The notes under the pieces: generated by a model
What the model was told of the DNA's origin: nothing
The model's database searches: none
What the model saw: the letters and a program-made list of their open reading frames with translations, nothing else
Source of the DNA: Bacteroidota bacterium
GTDB taxonomy: Bacteria > Bacteroidota > Ignavibacteria > Ignavibacteriales > Melioribacteraceae
Assembly: GCA_018818065.1 (NCBI GenBank)
Contig: JAHISV010000005.1
Span: forward strand, 1,185,409-1,249,408
Reading direction: 5' to 3'
DNA: 64,000 nucleotides
Part shown: positions 61,228-64,000 of the stretch, piece by piece
Numbering within the stretch: position 1 is the first letter of the stretch
Layout of the letters: each line of letters begins with the position of its first letter
Position numbers and translations under genes: made by a program

Positions 61228-61323
61228 GTCATATTTTCAAGATATCTATATTTCAATAATTTACTAATACGAATTTTGTTCGACAGAAAGATTTAACCCT
61301 TTGAGCAGATTGAAGGATGATTC

Positions 61324-62274
61324 TTAAAATAAAAATTGCGAAAAATCTCTATTAGCATGGGACAAGTTTGTTTTTACGCCACTTCTTAAAATTCCACCTT
61401 TTTCAGGATCAAATCCAACTATCTCTCCATCCAGTTCCGGAATAATTCGACAAGCATATAAGTTAGAAGCAAATGGAAGCAAAACATTGGGAGTCTTATT
61501 CAAAAAGCCAAATGGTGATTTGCTAACAACAGAATGCAGCCCACCGGCATGTGAAGTAGAGGGGGCAAAATCCCATTTTGGCGGAGAGGAAAATACCAGA
61601 TGATAATTATCATCTTTGTCCATTAATACTTGTGAAACTTCCATTTCCGAATAGTATCCAGGATAGTATAGAGGGGGGAGAGACTCCCACTTAAGTAAAC
61701 TATTATTTATGGATCTTAAGCAGGCTATGCAACCGTTTTTTCCAGGTATGCCATCTTTGGATTTTGCAGTTATCAGCATGTGCGGTATTCCTTCATGTAA
61801 GAATAGAAAAGGATCACGCCAGGCGTGTATGGAAACATCATCCGGGTTGGATTTTTGTGTATAATGTTTTGGAAAGGGCTTGAGTTGGAATTCGGGAATT
61901 GGTGTCCATAAACCACTTCCGATACTTTCTGAATAAGCTAACCCGATGTTTTGGGTAAAACCGTCATCTACTGAACTATCCCTGGAGGTGAAGTACATCA
62001 GGAACCCATTTTTCACCTTCACTACATCACCGGTCCATATTGAAGTATTAAACCACTCATTTTCTCTAGCAGATAATACATTATTGTCAATCCATGTAAA
62101 GGAAATAAAATCCCGGGTTGTTGCGTACCCTATTTCCGAGCTAAAATGATGTTCTTCATTTGCTTTCAGTGATCTATCAGCATTCAAAAAGAAAACATGG
62201 AATGTTTCAGTTTCTGATTTGAAGAAATACCAAAAATCCCACACGAATCGCTCCGGATTAAATAATGAACTCAA
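61324..62274 (-). CDS. GH32/GH43-like five-bladed propeller glycosidase
   Basis: 316 residues, no signal peptide, so cytoplasmic. Motifs include WDFWYFFK near the N terminus, IGYATTRDFISF, WTGDVV, the catalytic-type HAWRDPFLF (about 148-156) and an acidic EMEVSQV (about 210). These fit the clan GH-J/GH-F sucrose- or arabino-hydrolase propellers, though the exact family is not certain. It is divergent from a LacI regulator with operator-like palindromes between them, so it is probably induced by a sugar or oligosaccharide. Confidence 0.75.
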   Translation of the reverse strand: MSSLFNPERFVWDFWYFFKSETETFHVFFLNADRSLKANEEHHFSSEIGYATTRDFISFTWIDNNVLSARENEWFNTSIWTGDVVKVKNGFLMYFTSRDSSVDDGFTQNIGLAYSESIGSGLWTPIPEFQLKPFPKHYTQKSNPDDVSIHAWRDPFLFLHEGIPHMLITAKSKDGIPGKNGCIACLRSINNSLLKWESLPPLYYPGYYSEMEVSQVLMDKDDNYHLVFSSPPKWDFAPSTSHAGGLHSVVSKSPFGFLNKTPNVLLPFASNLYACRIIPELDGEIVGFDPEKGGILRSGVKTNLSHANRDFSQFLF

Positions 62275-62362
62275 AACTTACTCTCCAGAATTATCTAATT
62301 AATCAATGTATATTCTATCAAAATAGAATAAACAATTATTTATCGAAAGTTAAAAATATATT

Positions 62363-62508
62363 TAAGTAAAACGATTAACTTATATGACAAATAATGTATA
62401 TTTATTCATTTTGTTGAACGCCTTGTTACAAGAAAACGTTAATGATAATAAAAAAAACTTGACAAGATAAAAAATATCTAGTAACTTGCGCAAGTTAAAC
62501 GTTTAACT
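62363..62508. promoter_or_regulatory. LacI-type operators in the divergent glycosidase/lacI gap
   Basis: A perfect 16-base palindrome AGTTAAACGTTTAACT lies at 62493-62508, 11 bases before the lacI start, overlapping a second palindrome TAACTTGCGCAAGTTA (62482-62497). A related imperfect site AAGTAAAACGATTAACTT is at 62364-62381, and a half-site GAAAACGTTAAT near 62433. The central CG and flanking A/T fit LacI family operators. TTGACA at 62459 may be the lacI -35. Confidence 0.7.
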
Positions 62509-62519
62509 AGGATTAACTA

Positions 62520-63539
62520 ATGAAAATTACAATCAAGGACGTTGCAAAAAAAGCTGGTGTTTCTACAGCAACTGTTTCATTAGTAATTACGAATAATTCA
62601 AGAATTTCACAGGATACAAGAAAGAAAGTATTAAAAGCAATAAAAGATCTCGATTACACCCCCTCCCGCTCGGCAAGAGGTCTTGTTTCAAAAAAAACAG
62701 GAAATCTGGGCTTTATTCTTACTGACGATCACTTTTTAAGAACAGAGCCTTTCTACACAAGAATATTTCTTGGAACCGAATTTGCTGCTCACGTTCACGA
62801 CTTCTACATATTACTTACAACATTACCTAATACGTTCTCAATAGATGATCCCTTACCTCGTTTTGTGAGAGAAAAAAATGTTGATGGGATTATTATTGCC
62901 GGTAAAGTACCAACAACTCTCATTCAAAAACTTGAAAAATACAAGATACCTCTGGTTTTTATCGATTATGTTCCTCCGATGGGTGAATTTCCAATTGTTC
63001 TTATGGACAACATCAGCGGTGGTGAAACTGCAACGAAGCATCTTATAGATCTGGGACATAAAAATATCGCTTTTCTTGGTGGGGATGTTCAGCACCCCAG
63101 TATTGCCGACAGATTGGTTGGATACAAAAGAATGCTTGAGAAGCATAATATTACTGTTTCTTCAAAGCTTATATCTACTGGTAGCCCTGAACCAATTAAG
63201 GAAGAGGGATACAAGGCTATGAAGTCGCTATTAAGTAAGAACAACAACATTTCTGCTGTATTTGCCTGTAATGATGCTATGGCACTGGGTGCCATGCAAT
63301 ATCTAAAAGATATTGGAATAGATGTTCCAGGAAAAATATCCATTGTTGGGTTTGATGATATTGAATCAAATATTTTTCTAAATCCACCCCTTACAACTAT
63401 CAGAGTTCCTAAAATAGACTTAGGCGTTGAAGCTGTAAAATTACTATCGGAGAGAATCACAAATAAAAATATTGCCAGGAAAAAGGTTCTCGTTCCTGTT
63501 GAACTGATCATAAGAGAGTCAACAAGAAAAATTTCTTAA
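62520..63539 (+). CDS. LacI-family transcriptional regulator
   Basis: 339 residues. The N-terminal helix-turn-helix and hinge read ITIKDVAKKAGVSTATVS and VLKAIKDLDYTPSRSARGL. The periplasmic-binding-protein-like sensor includes NVDGIIIAGK, IDLGHKNIAFLGG, SAVFACNDAMALGAMQYL and ISIVGFDDIE. It probably represses itself and the divergent glycosidase gene, and perhaps the secreted protein at 63647, until a sugar binds. Confidence 0.95.
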   Translation: MKITIKDVAKKAGVSTATVSLVITNNSRISQDTRKKVLKAIKDLDYTPSRSARGLVSKKTGNLGFILTDDHFLRTEPFYTRIFLGTEFAAHVHDFYILLTTLPNTFSIDDPLPRFVREKNVDGIIIAGKVPTTLIQKLEKYKIPLVFIDYVPPMGEFPIVLMDNISGGETATKHLIDLGHKNIAFLGGDVQHPSIADRLVGYKRMLEKHNITVSSKLISTGSPEPIKEEGYKAMKSLLSKNNNISAVFACNDAMALGAMQYLKDIGIDVPGKISIVGFDDIESNIFLNPPLTTIRVPKIDLGVEAVKLLSERITNKNIARKKVLVPVELIIRESTRKIS

Positions 63540-63646
63540 CTATTTATCAGTATTAATAGAAATAGCGGTGTTTTCGGAATAAAGAAATTTGAAAGGCATA
63601 ATCTCAATTTCTTACAATGCGATTAAATAACAAAAAGGGAGCAATC

Positions 63647-64000
63647 ATGACAAAATTTTTCAATCAATGGACTATCATACTAGCTTTAATGGTAGTTGTA
63701 ATTCAATTTCCTTTGCAAGCGCAAAGCGGGATGAACGAAATCGGTAGTTTCGAGCAGACAGATCCGTCGTACTGGAATAAAGCAGGTGAACCAGGCGGAG
63801 CGACATTGAGTTGGGCAAGTGATCAGTTTATCACACTTGGCAAATCATTGAAGATCACTAAAGATGTAACAGGTGACGCGGCATATTGGGAATCAGATAA
63901 TATGTGTGATATCTGGAGTCCAACACATTCAAAAGATGTAGATATTAAGATAGGCGCCATGATAAAAACAGAGGGCGTAAATGTAAATCCTGCCACAGAA
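63647..64000 (+). CDS. Secreted protein, 3'-truncated by the window
   Basis: 118 codons visible from an ATG at 63647 with AAGGGAG upstream. A signal peptide (about 1-26, ending LQAQS) leads to a beta-rich start (NEIGSFEQTDPSYWNK, then GGATLSWASDQFITLGKSL), which looks like a carbohydrate-binding or Ig-like module as seen in large T9SS proteins of this phylum. With the LacI and glycosidase genes it may belong to a glycan-use locus. Confidence 0.75.
   Translation, partial: MTKFFNQWTIILALMVVVIQFPLQAQSGMNEIGSFEQTDPSYWNKAGEPGGATLSWASDQFITLGKSLKITKDVTGDAAYWESDNMCDIWSPTHSKDVDIKIGAMIKTEGVNVNPATE

Overview
The window looks like a chromosomal segment of a member of the Bacteroidota/Chlorobiota/Ignavibacteriota branch, most likely an Ignavibacteria-type organism. 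This is inferred from AT-rich DNA, weak Shine-Dalgarno use with frequent TTG/GTG starts, secreted proteins ending in a type IX secretion (T9SS, Por type A) sorting domain, a TonB receptor paired with a DUF4249 lipoprotein, many lipoproteins, and LysW-type amino-acid biosynthesis. No phage, transposase, plasmid or CRISPR gene is visible. Most of the window is ordinary chromosome, with several notable intergenic structures.

Layout. 1-2909: three consecutive parvulin/SurA-like outer-membrane-protein chaperones. 2920-7402: MoxR ATPase, CapA-like protein, M23 lipoprotein and iron alcohol dehydrogenase, closed by a strong terminator. 7438-9921 (minus): a T9SS-exported M23 peptidase and a DUF4097-like protein. 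10114-16248: the LysW carrier-protein cluster (lysW, homocitrate synthase, lysX, lysY/argC, a class II glutamine amidotransferase, lysZ, lysJ/argD), interrupted by dispersed repeat DNA. 16354-20836: two regulator modules (HxlR with an alpha/beta hydrolase; PadR with a prefix-type FtsX permease). 21030-26790: single genes (DUF362, NYN-LOTUS, BNR lipoprotein, MtgA, lipoprotein, metallo-beta-lactamase fold).

27030-29452: an ECF sigma / putative anti-sigma / beta-solenoid operon. 29585-39425: M28 peptidase, TonB receptor with DUF4249, a deaminase fusion, a T9SS propeller protein, dodecin and a peroxiredoxin. 39796-42653: a compact operon of Bcp peroxiredoxin, PTPS, GTP cyclohydrolase I and two short-chain dehydrogenases, which looks like a tetrahydrobiopterin-type pterin pathway. 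42654-43431: a long non-coding stretch with two promoter-like repeats, each followed by a terminator (candidate small RNAs). 43432-45701: Spy-like protein divergent from a second ECF / anti-sigma / Spy-like operon. 45834-46724: tRNA-Leu and a TPR protein. 46875-56328: a DUF92 protein, then an overlapping operon of a giant TPR protein, outer-membrane barrel, HU-acidic-TM-SPOR protein, ExbB, ExbD and TonB. 56300-58445 (minus): four-gene membrane/propeller operon. 58613-60829: repeat-rich lipoprotein. 60890-61227: tRNA-Gln followed by tandem copies of its own 3' end. 61324-64000: LacI regulator divergent from a glycosidase-like gene, then the start of a secreted protein.

Two observations stand out. 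First, the LysW protein ends in DWGQ rather than the canonical EDWGE, so its acceptor carboxylate is masked as an amide, while the same cluster encodes a stand-alone class II glutaminase-type enzyme that could unmask it. Second, tRNA-Gln is followed by about 120-bp tandem units that each carry the tRNA 3' end plus a hairpin whose two arms change together between units, reminiscent of the rtT repeats behind E. coli tyrT.
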